From positions 143,202,043-143,266,042 of the forward strand of contig NC_071353.1 in assembly GCF_943734655.1 (NCBI RefSeq): a stretch of 64,000 nt of DNA, given 5' to 3'. Under the pieces are notes generated by a model that made no database searches, was not told the DNA's origin, and saw nothing but the letters and a program-made list of their open reading frames with translations. Positions 42,918-55,194 of this stretch are shown here, in pieces. The stretch comes from Sabethes cyaneus (taxonomy: Eukaryota; Arthropoda; Insecta; Diptera; Culicidae). Both the position numbers and the translations under genes were made by a program. Within the stretch, counting starts at the first letter, position 1, and each line of letters opens with the position of its first letter.

Positions 42918-43647
42918 CCATTAAAATCCATCCAAGGACCATTAAAATTCATCCAAGGACCATTGAACTCATCCAAGGGTCATTAAAATCCATCCAAAGA
43001 CCATTAAAATTCATCTAGAGATCATTAAATACATCCAAGGATCAATAATACACATCCAAGGACCATTAAAATTTATCCAAGGACCCATAAATCCATCCAA
43101 GGATCATTAAACTTCATTAGAATTCCCCGAATGACCATTAAAATATATCCAAGGACTAATAGAATGCGTCCATGGACAATTACAATCCATCCTTGAACCA
43201 TCAAATCCATTCAAGGACCATTAAAATCCATCCAAGGACCATTGAAATTCATCCAAAGACCATTAAATATATCCAAGGACCATTAATACACATCCAAATA
43301 CAATAAAATCCATTCAAGGACTGATAAAATCTATCGAACGACAATTAATTGCTATCAAAAAACAATTAAAGTCCATCCAAGGACTATTAAAATCTATCCA
43401 AGGAGGATTAATTCACTTCCAAGTGCCATTAAAATCGATTGAAAGACCATAAAAATCCATCCAAGAACCATTAAACCCGTGCAAGCACCATTAAAAATCA
43501 TCCAAGGACCATTAAAATTTATCCAAGGGCCATTAAATCCATCTAAGGATCTTTAAAATTCATTAAAATTCCTCAAGGGTTCTCTAAGGACCAATAGAAA
43601 GCGTCCATGGACCAGCAGAATCCATCTAAAGACCACTAAAATGCCGC

Positions 43648-43848
43648 CCAGTTAGCTCCGGGGTACGATGCTGGCCTAACAAGCCAGTCGTATATTCGAA
43701 TGTCGAGTGGGTGGTGCCGCTACAGAATTAATAGGATTTTTGCACTAACCCCGTAATTTTCCTGTACTCTAATAACCGGCTGCGAAGTCTATCGAGAAAG
43801 AAGGGCCAAGTTCTGAAGCACGTTTATACCCATGGCTTTGCTTTTGTA
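43648..43848 (+). mobile_element. tRNA-derived SINE, copy 2 (co-amplified)
   Basis: Same SINE as at 42713, starting CAGTTAGCTCCGGGG and ending CATGGCTTTGCTTTTG. The minisatellite on its left (GCGTCCATGGACCAGCAG, then AAGACCACTAAAAT) matches the left flank of copy 1, so the pair arose by duplication of a ~934-bp segment rather than by two insertions. Its B box (TATTCGAATGTC) is weakened. Confidence 0.8.
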
Positions 43849-46018
43849 CTATTAAAATCCATCCAAGAACCATTAAATCCATCCCAGGACAATAAAAAAT
43901 CATCCAAGGATCATTTAAATCTATCCAAGGACCATTAACATTCATCCAAAAACCTTTAAATACATCCAAGGATCAATAATACACATCCAAGGGCCAGAAA
44001 ATCCATTCAAGGATTATTAAAATCCATCGAAAAACAATTAAAATCCATCCAAGAACCCTTAAAATCCATCCAAGGACCATTAAATCCATCAAAGGATCAT
44101 TAAACTTCATTAAAATTCCCTGAATGACCATTAAAATAAATCCAAGGACTAATAGAATGCGTCCATGGACAATTAAAATCCATCAAAAGATCATTAAATT
44201 TTAATGATTAAAATCTATCCAGGCACCTTCAAATTCATTCAAGGACCATTAAAATGCATCCAAGGGTCATTAAAATCCATCCAAGGATCATTAAAATTTA
44301 TCCAAAGACCATTAAATCCAAGGACCATTAATACACATTCATGTCCCATAAAGTTTATTCAAGGATTACTAAAATCCATCGAAAGACAAATAAAATCCAT
44401 CCAAAAACTATTAAAATCCATCTAAGGACCATTAAATACAATCAAGATCCATAAAAATCTACCCGAGGAGCGTTAATACTCATCCAAGGGCCATTAAAAT
44501 CCATCGAAAGACCATTAAAATCTGTCCAAGAACCATTAAATCCGTCTAAAGGTCATTAATACACATCCTAGGACCATAAAATCCATTCAAGGATTATTAA
44601 AATCTATCGATCTATCGAAAGACCAAAAAATCCATCGAAACACAATTAAAATTTTTCCAAGGACCATTAAAATCCATTCAAAGAGCATTAATACGCGTCC
44701 AAGGACAATTGAAATTTAACCAAGGACCATTAAATCCATTCAAGGATCATTAAAACTCATTAAAATTTTCCGAAGGACCTTTAAAATGCACCCAAGGACC
44801 AATAGAATGTGTCCATGGACCATCAGAATCCGTCTAAAGACCATTACAATCCGTTCAAGAAACCATTAAGGCCATTCAAGGACCATTGAAAATCACCCAA
44901 GGGCCAGTAAAATCCATCCAAGGATCATTAAAATTCATCCAAAGACCAATAAATACATCCAAGGACCATTAATAGACATCCAAGTACCATAAAAGCCCTT
45001 CAAGGATTACTAAAATCTATCGAAAGACAATTAAAATCCATCCAAAAACTATTAAAATCCATCTAAGGACCATTACATACAACCAAGATCCATAAAAATC
45101 TACTCAAGGAGCGTTAATACACATACAAGGTCCATAAATGTCCATCGAAAGACCATTAAAATCCATTCAAGAGCCATTAAATCCGTCCAAAGGTCATTAA
45201 TACACATCCAAGGACCATAAAATCCATTCAAGGATTATTAAAATCTATCGAAAGACCAAAAAATCCATCGAAAGACAATTAAAATCCTTCCAAGAACCAT
45301 TAAAATTTATCCAAGGAGCATTAATACACATCCAAGGACAATCAAAATTTATCCAAGTACCATTAAGTCCATCCAAGGATGATTAAAAATCATAACAATT
45401 TCCAGAAGGAGCATTAAAATGCATCCAAGGACCAATAGAATGTGTCCATGGACCACCAGAATCCGTCTAAAGACCATTACAATCCATTCAAGAAACCATT
45501 AAGGCCATCCAAGGACCATTGAAAATCACCTAAGGGCCAGTAAAATCCATCCAAGGACCATTAAAATTCATCCAAAGACCAATAAATACATCCAAGGACC
45601 ATTAATACACATCCAGGTACCATAAAAGCCCTTCAAGGATTACTAAAATCCATCGAAAGACAATTAAAATCCATCCAAAAACTGTTAAAATCCATCTAAG
45701 GACCATTAAATACAACCAAGATCTATAAAAATCTACCCAAGGAGCGTTATTACACATCCAAAGGCCATTAAAATCCATCGAAAGGCCATTAAAATCCATC
45801 CAAGAGCCATTAAATCCGTTCAAAGGTCATCAATACACATCCAAGGACCATAAAATCCATTCAAGGATTCTTAAAATCTATCGAAAGACCAAAAAATCCA
45901 TCGAAAGACAATTAAAGTCCTTCCAAGAACCATTAAAATTCATCCAAGCAGCATTAATACACATCCAAGGACAATTAAAATTTATCCAAGTACCATTAAA
46001 TTCATCCAAGGTTAATTA

Positions 46019-46235
46019 CCGTGCAAGCACCATATTCAAAACAGTGCCTAATTCTGAACAGTTGCAAATTTTTCTTAAAAATTGACAAAGCTCTAGTTAT
46101 TTGAACCATTTAAATAACAGGAAATGATCAGATGTAGTGACTAAATTGTTTAAATAGCTGGAATTTTGACAATATTTATGAAAAATTTGCAACTGTTCAG
46201 AATTAGGCACTGTTTTGAATATGGTGCTTGCACGG
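46019..46235. mobile_element. TA-type MITE (mariner-like) with ~68-bp inverted arms
   Basis: CCGTGCAAGCACCATATTC at the left pairs with GAATATGGTGCTTGCACGG at the right, and pairing continues through CAGTGCCTAATTCTGAACAG to TTTGCAA. TA flanks both ends (46017-46018, 46236-46237). The distance between minisatellite landmarks here is larger than the 632-bp period by 221 bp, which matches the element plus duplication. It is therefore a clean insertion after array amplification. Confidence 0.88.
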
Positions 46236-46440
46236 TAAAAAGCATTAAAATTTCCCGAAGGAGCATTAAAATGTATCCAAGGACCAATAGAATGTGTCCA
46301 TGGACGACCAGAATCTATCTAAAAACCATTACAATTCATTCAAGAACCATTAAACCCATTCAAGGACCATTGAAAATCATCCAAGGGCCATTAAAATTCA
46401 CACAAGGTGATGAGAGGAAAAATGATAGATGTGTTTTGCT

Positions 46441-46635
46441 CCCAGTTGGCTCCGAAGTATGACGCTGGCCTAATAAGCCAGTCGTCGTATGTTCGAATCT
46501 CGATTGGGAGAGGCTGTTAGAGTCAATAGGATCATTGCAACTGGCCCTGCAATTGTCCTGAATTCTGAATCCTGAATTGTCGAATTGTTTCGATAACGCA
46601 ATGTAGTACCTAGGCTTTGCTTTGCTTTGCTCTGG
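46441..46635 (+). mobile_element. tRNA-derived SINE, copy 3
   Basis: Starts CCCAGTTGGCTCCGAAG; B box GTATGTTCGAATCTC; ends GGCTTTGCTTTGCTTTGCTC, a (TTTGC)n tail. Its left flank differs from copies 1 and 2, so it is an independent insertion at the right edge of the minisatellite. Confidence 0.78.
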
Positions 46636-46639
46636 ACAT

Positions 46640-49600
46640 TTTTTACTATTTGAGTTGTAAAATGTAATACATATAGTAAAGAGGTAAAGATTTCGTCAGC
46701 CCCGCCTAACACCGGTTGTCCTCAATCGCGCACCCGACATCAATTTTCCAACACAAACAACCACAAATGAATCAATAGGAAGACAAATCTCGGACTATCA
46801 GTGGTTATCAACTTGTCAGGGCTCGACCCATGGATTTGTGCACTATCCCAAGACAGGTCTACAAAGCGAATTGAGCGGAGCACGACGTGGGCGTTCGCGG
46901 TAGTTGACAGAAGCTTTAAACCATAGCATCGCATCAGCCTCCCAAGCTCAACCCTCGAGACCACACAGTTAGTGCGCAGTATTTATAACGGGAGTCCGTC
47001 TGCAGCCTGCAAATAAAAATGTTTTCAACTGCGGAATACGGTCGAATGACCAATCATGTCAATGTTAAGACGTCGAAACGATTTTCTCTCCTTCTCCTCG
47101 GTTTACTTCACCGCTTCTCACGCTCTCTATGCTTGGCTTTACCTGAATTTCCATGCTTATCGAGATGACTTCGTACATTCTAGAATGCTTCGATCAACAT
47201 TAGTAGAAATCTTACTAGACCAAAATGGGAGCATCATTAGTAAAAATAATACAGGAAAATACAGGATAAAAATCCACATGAATTTTTGCACCCCCTAATA
47301 TTTGTATTTAGGTCATTAATTAAATTGGTTGTAAGATTTTTCTTTGATTTCCAACCGGATCTGGTAACTTCTCCCCAAGCTATTATTATCTCTTGGTAAC
47401 ATTAAATTCCTAACCGCCCCCTCCATATAACTACTGATTAGTTAAAAAGCCTTACACCATGTCAAGGTTCAGTTTTATCGTAGGAAAATTGGTAGAGTCA
47501 ATAATTACAAAAAAAAATCTGAAGAGTGTAAAAGTCAATAAATTTAAAAGCCAACAAGTCTCTAAAAATTAGCACCGTTGTTGAACCATTCAGTATACTG
47601 CAATAAACAAGCCAATTTTACGGAGTTCACCAGATAAAAGCGGATGTTTATATTGTTCTCGATTACAAACACACGCATTCATACAACCGAACCAACTACC
47701 TCATTGCTCATTTGACCCGGATCCTTCCGGCGACCATCACCGGACCACCGCCGCGGCCGCCGGTTGTGATCGGCAGCAAACGGACGGACGGACGGACGGA
47801 CACGGCAAGTTTCATTGCCCATTTGTCAATTCCATTGATAATCTCAAATTTGCTGCACATTAAATGAAAATTGACGCGTCAGTTTGATTAGTCCCGTGGG
47901 CGTTAATAATTTATTTGTACATTTCGTGTCACCTCTAGCCGCTGCTGCGCTGCTGGCCCCCGTCTATACGTCGTCATCGGTTGGTGCATCGAAAACAGGG
48001 CGGAAGGATTTTAACCACCCGCATTTACGCACCGTACGTACAAGCTAGCTAGCTAGTTCAAGTTTCAGTGACGGAACAGTAGAAAATGTGCATCTCGTCT
48101 GCTGCAAGCAGTCGAATCGAACAGAATTCTATTTTGCACCCATTTCCCCGTACACAAACTCTGCAATTGCAGAGTACGAATTTTAGGGAAAGACAAGTGC
48201 ATACATTAGTGATCCGACACCCCGGCAAATAGATTCCGCGGGGACACGGGGATTTGTCTAACGATCCGAGCTCTAATGCTCTAATTTGTAGGCCGCTTTG
48301 GCTAGACGACGTGAACGATAATCGGTTGGGCAGTTGGATTGCGCACTAACGAACGGGGAGCGTCACGGACTGTCTTTCTGCTGGTCGGATCATGTCGAAA
48401 GTCGGAAGCCGACACTGACTGATTCAAGGACAACGTTCACTTTCATTAGGTGGATGCTTGCAAATTGCATTTGATATATAATTTCCTTTCATTATACTCA
48501 ACCTCAGTCGGTGTCAGTAACACAATACCAATAGACATAAACTAGAAAAAGATCGAATCTATATAATTAAATTGATACTTTCAGTACTTTCTCTATAAGA
48601 ACCACCATGTTTGTCGGCCAGAAAACGGTGAACAACGAATGAACTATCAACTATCATTTGCGCCGAAACTTAACCGAAAGTCCAAGACAAAGCCGTCGAC
48701 AATTCGTAGAGGCAGGACGTTCATTTAGAAAATAAACCCATTCAAAATTCACCGCCTGACCGGTCAATGATACCAACGGTCGGTTGGTCGGTCGGTTTTC
48801 GTGTCCAGTTCACGTCCAAGATAACCGAATGCCCAGAATAACGGTAGTTTTTGCTCCTACTTCATTTGGTTGTTCACGGAGATGAAGCTGCTTAGCGCAG
48901 GGTAGAATGATTTTCATGCTTATCGCCATTTGCAATTTATTTAAGGTTTAAATTATCGATTTGAGTTGCAATGCAATATTGTAGCTTGACATTATAATAA
49001 AAAATATAATGTCTAGTTCAGAGGGACTCGAAAATAAATTTTGAGTTGTGTTTTTCAAAAAGTACAATAATTTTTTGAGCTTAAATCAACCGCGGCCCTA
49101 CTGATAAGCATCAGCTGCTGAGTCGAACAAACAGTATTTTCAAGTAATTACATAAAAATCAAATTAAACATACCCAAATCCAAATCGGTCCAGCTCGGTC
49201 CTTTCGCGATACAGCTCTATGCTCACCGCAAAGCTACGGAAAAAATGCAAGTTTCCTTGGACGGGAAGGAAACCGTTGTTGGCAGGCTCATCTAGAAGCC
49301 ACTTTCTTTTCAGATCCTACCAAAACTATATGTTGATGGGCAGATAGCAATTGCACACAGAAACACATACACCACTTGCAGCTGAAAACACATCTTAGGC
49401 TATTTTCCACAATATCCCAAACCTCTGAGGATAATTCAAATTTTCCGCCAAATAAAATATTTCACTACATAATTTTCCTCCGATTAAAGCATTTCACTAT
49501 CCCCCTCCACAAGAACTACGGCCGACACGAGTAATGAAAAAGCCGCGATCCGCGCGCCGCCCCGTAACTATCCATAACGTGATCCGCCCGTCCGTCCGAA

Positions 49601-49864
49601 CTCCGAACCGAAACCGAAGCCAACCCAATGGCAACTGAACTGAATTGATAGAAGAGTGTTGCTTTCGAAAGAAATGTGTGCAAAAATTGTGCAAATACTT
49701 ATCGTCATCGTCAAATTGTCGCCTCGGCCCAGCGCAGCGAGCGGTGAACTCATTTTTCGCGTTCGGATCACGTCCGCTGCGGCGCGGCAGTGATCGTGCA
49801 CGCCGAATAACGGTACTTTCTGCTTTCGGGTTTGGCTTGGCCCTTCCATCGATGTGCGGTGTCT
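46640..49864. other. Low-copy DNA, no gene recognised
   Basis: Frames of 60-93 aa occur but none has a recognisable motif. Short simple repeats: (GGAC)n at about 47783-47800 and (CTAG)n near 48043-48056. A CpG-richer stretch lies at 49540-49850. This and 57.5-60.1 kb are among the least repeated parts of the window. Confidence 0.45.
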
Positions 49865-49867
49865 CCC

Positions 49868-50010
49868 AATGATGCCAGATCTACGGATTTATTGGTAGTT
49901 CTATGGATTTGAGCATTTTCTACGGTCTTACGGATCAAGTGTGCGGAGTGTGCGTATTTACGCATTTTCATTAACTTCATAGAAATGGTTGAAAATTACC
50001 AAACTCACGG
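49868..50010. repeat. Dispersed repeat, partner at 54980-55130
   Basis: GCCAGATCTACGGATTTATT, TTTTCTACGGTCTTACGGATC and TTACGCATT occur in the same order in both places. Both lie on the left side of a GACGAAAA-type block, so they may be part of that unit. Confidence 0.6.
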
Positions 50011-50159
50011 GTAGGCTCAAGTAAATAATAATGAGAGTTTCTTATCGAGTTTTTCTGAGAGAATAGAGAGAGAATACTCTAATGAGTAGCAAATTAAAAA
50101 GGGAAACTTTACGTTAATGCTGGCAATCTACAGCTGGAATCTACATTTTCCCCATTTTC

Positions 50160-50515
50160 CACTTTAACTAGAGCAAATAGAACTCTATTTCATTTTATGC
50201 GTTGATAGAATAAAATTCTTCACTTTCATGCTTTCCCTCTTTGATCGTAGAATATTTACACTTATATTTCCCCTGTTCGAGTATGGTAAAATGCGAAACT
50301 TTTTCGATTCAATTTCTTCATACATTTTGATAGTTTCCAAAATAATTTCTGTAGTGCGCTAGATCTTTGAAATCGTTTCCTAGTGTCGAGCGGATATTCT
50401 CTATTACCTCTATTAGTTGTCCTCTATTACCAAGTAGCTGGTATTCTTGTTCTACTTGCATTAATTAGCCTTAGTCTTTTTACCCGATAATCGAAACCCC
50501 TTGAACATTAACACC
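50160..50515 (+). repeat. Terminal non-simple segment of the GACGAAAA-type family
   Basis: The right part (50435-50515) is the inverted partner of 26200-26280. It precedes the simple-repeat domain, as in the other copy. Confidence 0.5.
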
Positions 50516-51165
50516 CTTTAGAAAACACAACAAAAGACGACGAAAAGAAGTCTTAAATACGAAGAAAAGGCAACGAAGACATGCCGTATAGAGAAAACGC
50601 GATAAAAAAATTTAAAAAAAGAGAAGAAGATGGCGAACATACGATGGAAAGTTGATAAAAGGACAACGAAATACGACAGAAACAACATGAAAATGCGATG
50701 GAAAGACACCAAAACAGCGAGAAAAAGAACAAAAACACGACAAAAAGTGGTTCACAAAGCACCGAAAGAGCAACGAAACATGGGACAATGAAAGAACGAT
50801 TAAATAATGGTAAAAGGTATCATTTTTGTTGTTTTGACAACAAACAGAGTGACGAAAAATTGGCAGAAAAAAGTGACGAAGAGGCAAAAACAAGGGCGAA
50901 ACCACCACAAAAGACTATAACAAGATAACAAGATAGCAAAAACGAAGAAAAAATGACAAAATGACGACGACAGATTCCCAAAACAGGAGCAAAAGAGTCA
51001 ACAAGAACGGCACAAACACGACAGAGAGATGATGAAAACGTCACAAAAAAGGCGAAAAAACAACAATAAGATGACGAAAAGAAGCCAAAATAGCGACTAA
51101 TCATGGCTAAATACGACAAACAGTACAAAAATGCGCTACAAAAAAATCAGAAAGGTTGTGTTCCA
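50516..51165 (+). repeat. GACGAAAA-type simple-repeat domain
   Basis: A-rich DNA with GACGAAAA, GACAAAA and GATGAAAA words every 8-20 bases. The island TTTTGACAACAAACAGAGTG (50832-50851) matches, inverted, 25855-25875. Frames are compositional only. Confidence 0.75.
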
Positions 51166-51169
51166 GGCA

Positions 51170-52126
51170 CAACCGCGTAACTGGCGTAGAACTACGTTAG
51201 GTGGGTTTTTGTGAAGAAACCTTGAATATTCAAGAAAATCTTTCACACCGTATTGACCTATGTATGGCGTTAAAAAGCGTTAAGTGAATAATTGTAGCGT
51301 ATTTTTGGTATGCATTTTGCATTTTGTTTATTTTGTGATTCGCCAAAAACGAATATGAATAGTGCCAAAATCGGAGTATTCTAGGATAGAAAACTCGCTT
51401 ACGCACCCACCTTAATAAAATTCTTGGGAAAAAAAATCTTCAAAATAATATTTTATTGGTATTAATAAAAGCCACATCTTGATCTGGTTTCACGCCCTGA
51501 CAATTATCAAAAAGCGAGCTTGTCGGGCAGATGTTATTTAATTCTATTCTTTGCCATTTGAATATATTTGCTCTTGTCTCTCGTGCCTTGGAAGCAAGTC
51601 TTGGAAAATGTATTGGAAAATTTTAACTTGAAAGTTTCTATTAATTTACACTATGTAGCGATTGTAAAACAATCTTTTCAAGAAAAGCATAAGCGTAAGC
51701 ATAAGCACAGCATACCGCTCGTGTGCTGCTACTCCGTAATTGACCAGGATCGATGAAAACGGCAAAATGACAGCTGGAAAAAACATACTTGGGACAGCAC
51801 GCTATTCCTGTTCCTCATTGTGCAACCTTATCAGGTCCTTGCATGCTGATCAATACCGACGCCGGCCACGTCCGAATGCGGATCCTGGTGGGATGGGAAG
51901 GACTGTTAGTCCAATACTTATTGCTACTAAAGACCAGGGAATCCTCTGCATCTTCACAAGTATTTCGGGAAAGGAATTGTTGTTAGTAGATGGGGGGAGC
52001 TAGATGGATAAGGTAAGTATGTGAGCACCAGTTATATGAGACTAACCTGAATATTCGAAAATTTACTTGTAAAGCCAGTAATTACGAAAATTAAGGTATA
52101 AAAAATACCTTTTTAACAAATTTAAT
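51170..52126. other. Unassigned DNA with a GACGTAG-type palindrome
   Basis: GCGTAGAACTACGTT lies at 51184-51198. AAGCGTAAGCATAAGCACAG near 51690 is a short simple repeat. Frames of 62-87 aa have no known domain. Confidence 0.35.
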
Positions 52127-52129
52127 TTA

Positions 52130-52595
52130 GGCCATTGCAAATCATTTTCAAAGTTTTTGTCACCCCCCCTTGGAAATTGGCTTGAAAATTGGGGGGCAAA
52201 AAAATAATTTGTAGGATATTAGTCAAATTTTTTTATAAAATCAATTGTCTGTGGGCTCTACAGTCTGAAATACTCGAAAAATGAGTGTACAAGTTGAGTT
52301 AACGCTTTTAGCACGAAACAGAAATTGAAATTCTAACAATGGAATTTCCAAAAATCGTCCAAAAAACTTTTTCTTCGTTTGTTTTTTTTTCGTAGATTTT
52401 TGCATAGAAAATAACAACATATATATTATAAGCAAGAATAGATTCGGGTTTCACGTTTAAACTTTAAATAAAAATGCTGAAACCCAAGTTTTTTTTGCTC
52501 TATTAAAAAAATCACTTTGTTTTTTTTTCGCTCCCCCACCCTTCAGTGGCCGAACGCCGGAAGGACAAAAAGTTTATAAAATATTTGTAATGGCC
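52130..52595. mobile_element. Harbinger-like MITE with TTA target duplication, copy 2
   Basis: Collinear with 40906-41384 and in the same orientation. Ends GGCCATTGCAAATC and TATTTGTAATGGCC; flanks TTA (52127-52129, 52596-52598). The first C run has shrunk to seven and the second is interrupted. The minus-strand frames of about 65-71 aa inside both copies are similar only because the DNA is. Confidence 0.85.
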
Positions 52596-52984
52596 TTAAT
52601 ATATAATTTAACATAATTTAATTTATATTGAAAAATACTTTGCACATGCTAGATTTACGGCTCGAAAACTACGTGACAACTTGAACTTATTATACCTGAA
52701 AATAAAAATCAGGGATAATGAAACGAGCCAATATAGTCGTAAGTTGATAAGCATTTCCTCTTACCAACGCTAATATGCAGAGATGTAGTGCCCTACACGC
52801 TTTGTAAAAAAATCTTTTCAAGAAAGCTTTAAAATTGCTGCATTTTTTATGAATCGAATGGTATGCAATTCATCAAAATCCGTTCTAAATTGGTAGAGCT
52901 ATGAGTGTTTAAAATCTTTCATTCTTTCGTGACGCAGACTAAATTTTGGATTGACACCCTGCGGTAAGACGTAGTTCTACGTCA

Positions 52985-54250
52985 AAAAAAAACGTTTAAA
53001 AGATTCAAAACAAAAGGATGATAAAACGGCCAAATCCGACGAAAAAGCGATTAAAAATGTCAAAAGCAGACTTCAAAAAACGACGAACGGAAAACACGAT
53101 GAAATGATGGTAAAAAAGAAGCCATGAATAGTCGACAGAAACATAGCACACAGACGTTAGAAAGACGGTGAAAAGGTATCGAACAGATAACAATAAGACG
53201 TCGAAAAGACAACGAAGAGGTGGCGAAAAGACATCGAAAGAAGATAAAAGCCAGCGAAATTCAATGAAAACACGTCGAAAAAAAACGCCAGAGTAGCAAT
53301 AAAAATGCCAAAAATGACCATACAAAACGACAAATGGACTAGAATAGGCGAAGCAGATACAATAAAAAGACGGTAAGTCAAAGACAAACAGAGCTTCAAA
53401 AAGGTGACTAATTACGCAGGAAAAAGCGACGAAAAGAAGACGAACATCTAACAGAACGACGACGAAAGAGGTTGTATTTTATATGGAAAGGACATGGGTT
53501 AAAAGGCCACTGCGACAGACTTAATCATTGTCTTATGTGGCAGTTTTGGTTGCCTTGGTAACTGAAGGACAATGAAAATCAATCAATGGAAAGATGACAA
53601 AAAAATCGATAACATGACAATGCCAACATAAAGATGCCAAACACAAAAAAAGATGACAAAAACGGTTAAAAGCCGCAAAATGCAAAAACGGAGTCAGAAA
53701 ATGACGAACAGATGACGAAAATGTGATGTAAAGATGGCCATGGATAGACGGTAAAAATATGACAGAGACGGCAAAAAGACGGCGAAAACGTGTCGGAAAA
53801 AAGGCAACATAAAAACGACGAAAGGACAGTAAATAGATAGCGAAGGGGCAGTGAAAAGATTACGAAAAAATGCTGTCAAGTAGGTGAAAAGCTGATGAAA
53901 ATAAAAGACGAAAGGCAATAAAAATACGATGAAAAGACGCCAAAAATGCCAAAAAGAGATCAAAACATATCAAAAACGACGAAAAGAAAATAGATGAAGC
54001 GACGTTTAAACGACAGCGAAACAGCGACAAAAATGGTCAATAGATACTAGAAATGAGGACAAAACGACGCAGTCATCATCAAAATCAACAAAAGACAATA
54101 AAAAATAACAACAAATCGCTGGAAAGAGAGAAAAAGACATTGTAAAGATGCCAGACAGGCTGATAATAAAAAGTACGAACCACCGAACCGCTACCAAACT
54201 AAAAAACTACACGGAGGAAAATAAAAGATGAAAGACGGAAAACATAGAAG
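52985..54250 (+). repeat. GACGAAAA-type simple-repeat domain
   Basis: About 1.2 kb of A-rich DNA with GACGAAAA words. The island AAAAGGCCACTGCGACAGAC (53501-53520) matches 25067-25087 (inverted) and 56771-56789, followed by TTAA and GGCAGTTT in the copies at 53.5 and 56.8 kb. The palindrome GACGTAGTTCTACGTC (52968-52983) sits at its left edge. Confidence 0.75.
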
Positions 54251-54689
54251 AAAGGTGAATGATAAAAGCTTAACAACGAAAGTCCAGAGTAAGCGTCCAT
54301 AGTTAATTCAAGTCAAATCTCAAATGTACATGAAATAATTTATTTTAAAGTATAGTACCAAAGTATAAATGCTGGATAAAATTTCTATAAAACTTGTATT
54401 TGATCAAGTTTTGCTTCTTTCTTAATTTTGAAACTAAATTATAACTCTTTCTTCAGGGATAAAACATCATAGACAATACTATTGATTTTTCTTAAGATAA
54501 GTCTGGCAACGGTGCGTCAATGTGCGTTCAATGAAATGGTTTTTATTGTCGAATGAACAGCACGATCGAGAATGAATTGTTGATCGTGGATGGTTTGTTG
54601 TTATCGTATACGTATATGGATCCAGGAGGGAGACATGCAACACAATGAAAGTACATAATAACCTTCAACTTTCTTAATCCGAGTTTATT

Positions 54690-54920
54690 AAAGTTGAAAT
54701 TTCGAAAGGTTGAAATTCCAAGACGCAGATCCGACATTTGGGATTTAAAATCATGAACTGACAATCCAAAATTTTAAAATCAGAATACAGAATCCGAAAT
54801 CCAGGATACAAAAACTTCAGAAAACAGAAACTTTCTAACCAAAAATTCAGAAGCAAAAATTGGAGAAATAGATCCGAAACCCAAATTTTCTAGTCGCAAA
54901 TCCAAAATTCAAAATTGAAA
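54690..54920. repeat. Degenerate AATCCGAAATCCAAAATTC repeat
   Basis: Imperfect 10-20 base units such as AATCCGAAATCC, AATTCAGAAGC and AATCCAAAATTC follow one another. No reading frame is supported. Confidence 0.5.
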
Positions 54921-54979
54921 GCACTTCTTCTTACTTCTACCAGCCGAGAGCGAGGGTGGCTCTTGCCGTATCAACAATC

Positions 54980-55130
54980 AGTGACGCCAGATGTTCGGAT
55001 TTATCCGCAGTTCTGCGTATTTAGGAATTTTCTACGGACTTACGAATCAAGCGTTCGAAATTACGCATTCTATTAGTTACAAAATTCAATATAATATCGT
55101 CAACAATATTCCGAAAAGCATAAATTTTCT
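54980..55130. repeat. Dispersed repeat, partner of 49868-50010
   Basis: GCCAGATGTTCGGATTTATC, TTTTCTACGGACTTACGAATC and TTACGCATT correspond to the partner with about 20% difference by eye. Confidence 0.6.
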
Positions 55131-55194
55131 CTTTGAGAGCCGATATGAAAGATTCTCATTGAGAGGAAAAAGTAGCGAAGAGAAGAAAAAAAAA

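Larger units (their letters stand above)
41425..46420. repeat. 21-bp minisatellite, ~5 kb, with higher-order units
   Basis: Over 200 diverged tandem copies of a unit close to CCATTAAAATCCATCCAAGG plus one base. Variants such as ACATCCAAGG, CCATCGAAAG and GCGTCCATGG fall in a fixed order, giving higher-order units: GTCCATGG landmarks at 44811 and 45443 are 632 bp apart with conserved content between, and SINE-containing segments repeat at 934 bp. On the minus strand the 21-bp unit reads as a seven-residue WMDFNGP-like repeat, but stops interrupt every 60-90 codons, so no gene is called. Confidence 0.9.

Noticed and set aside
42713..46635. Possible tRNA genes
   Set aside because: B-box and A-box regions are present but no acceptor or anticodon stem closes; multiple copies with LINE-like tails show that they are SINEs.
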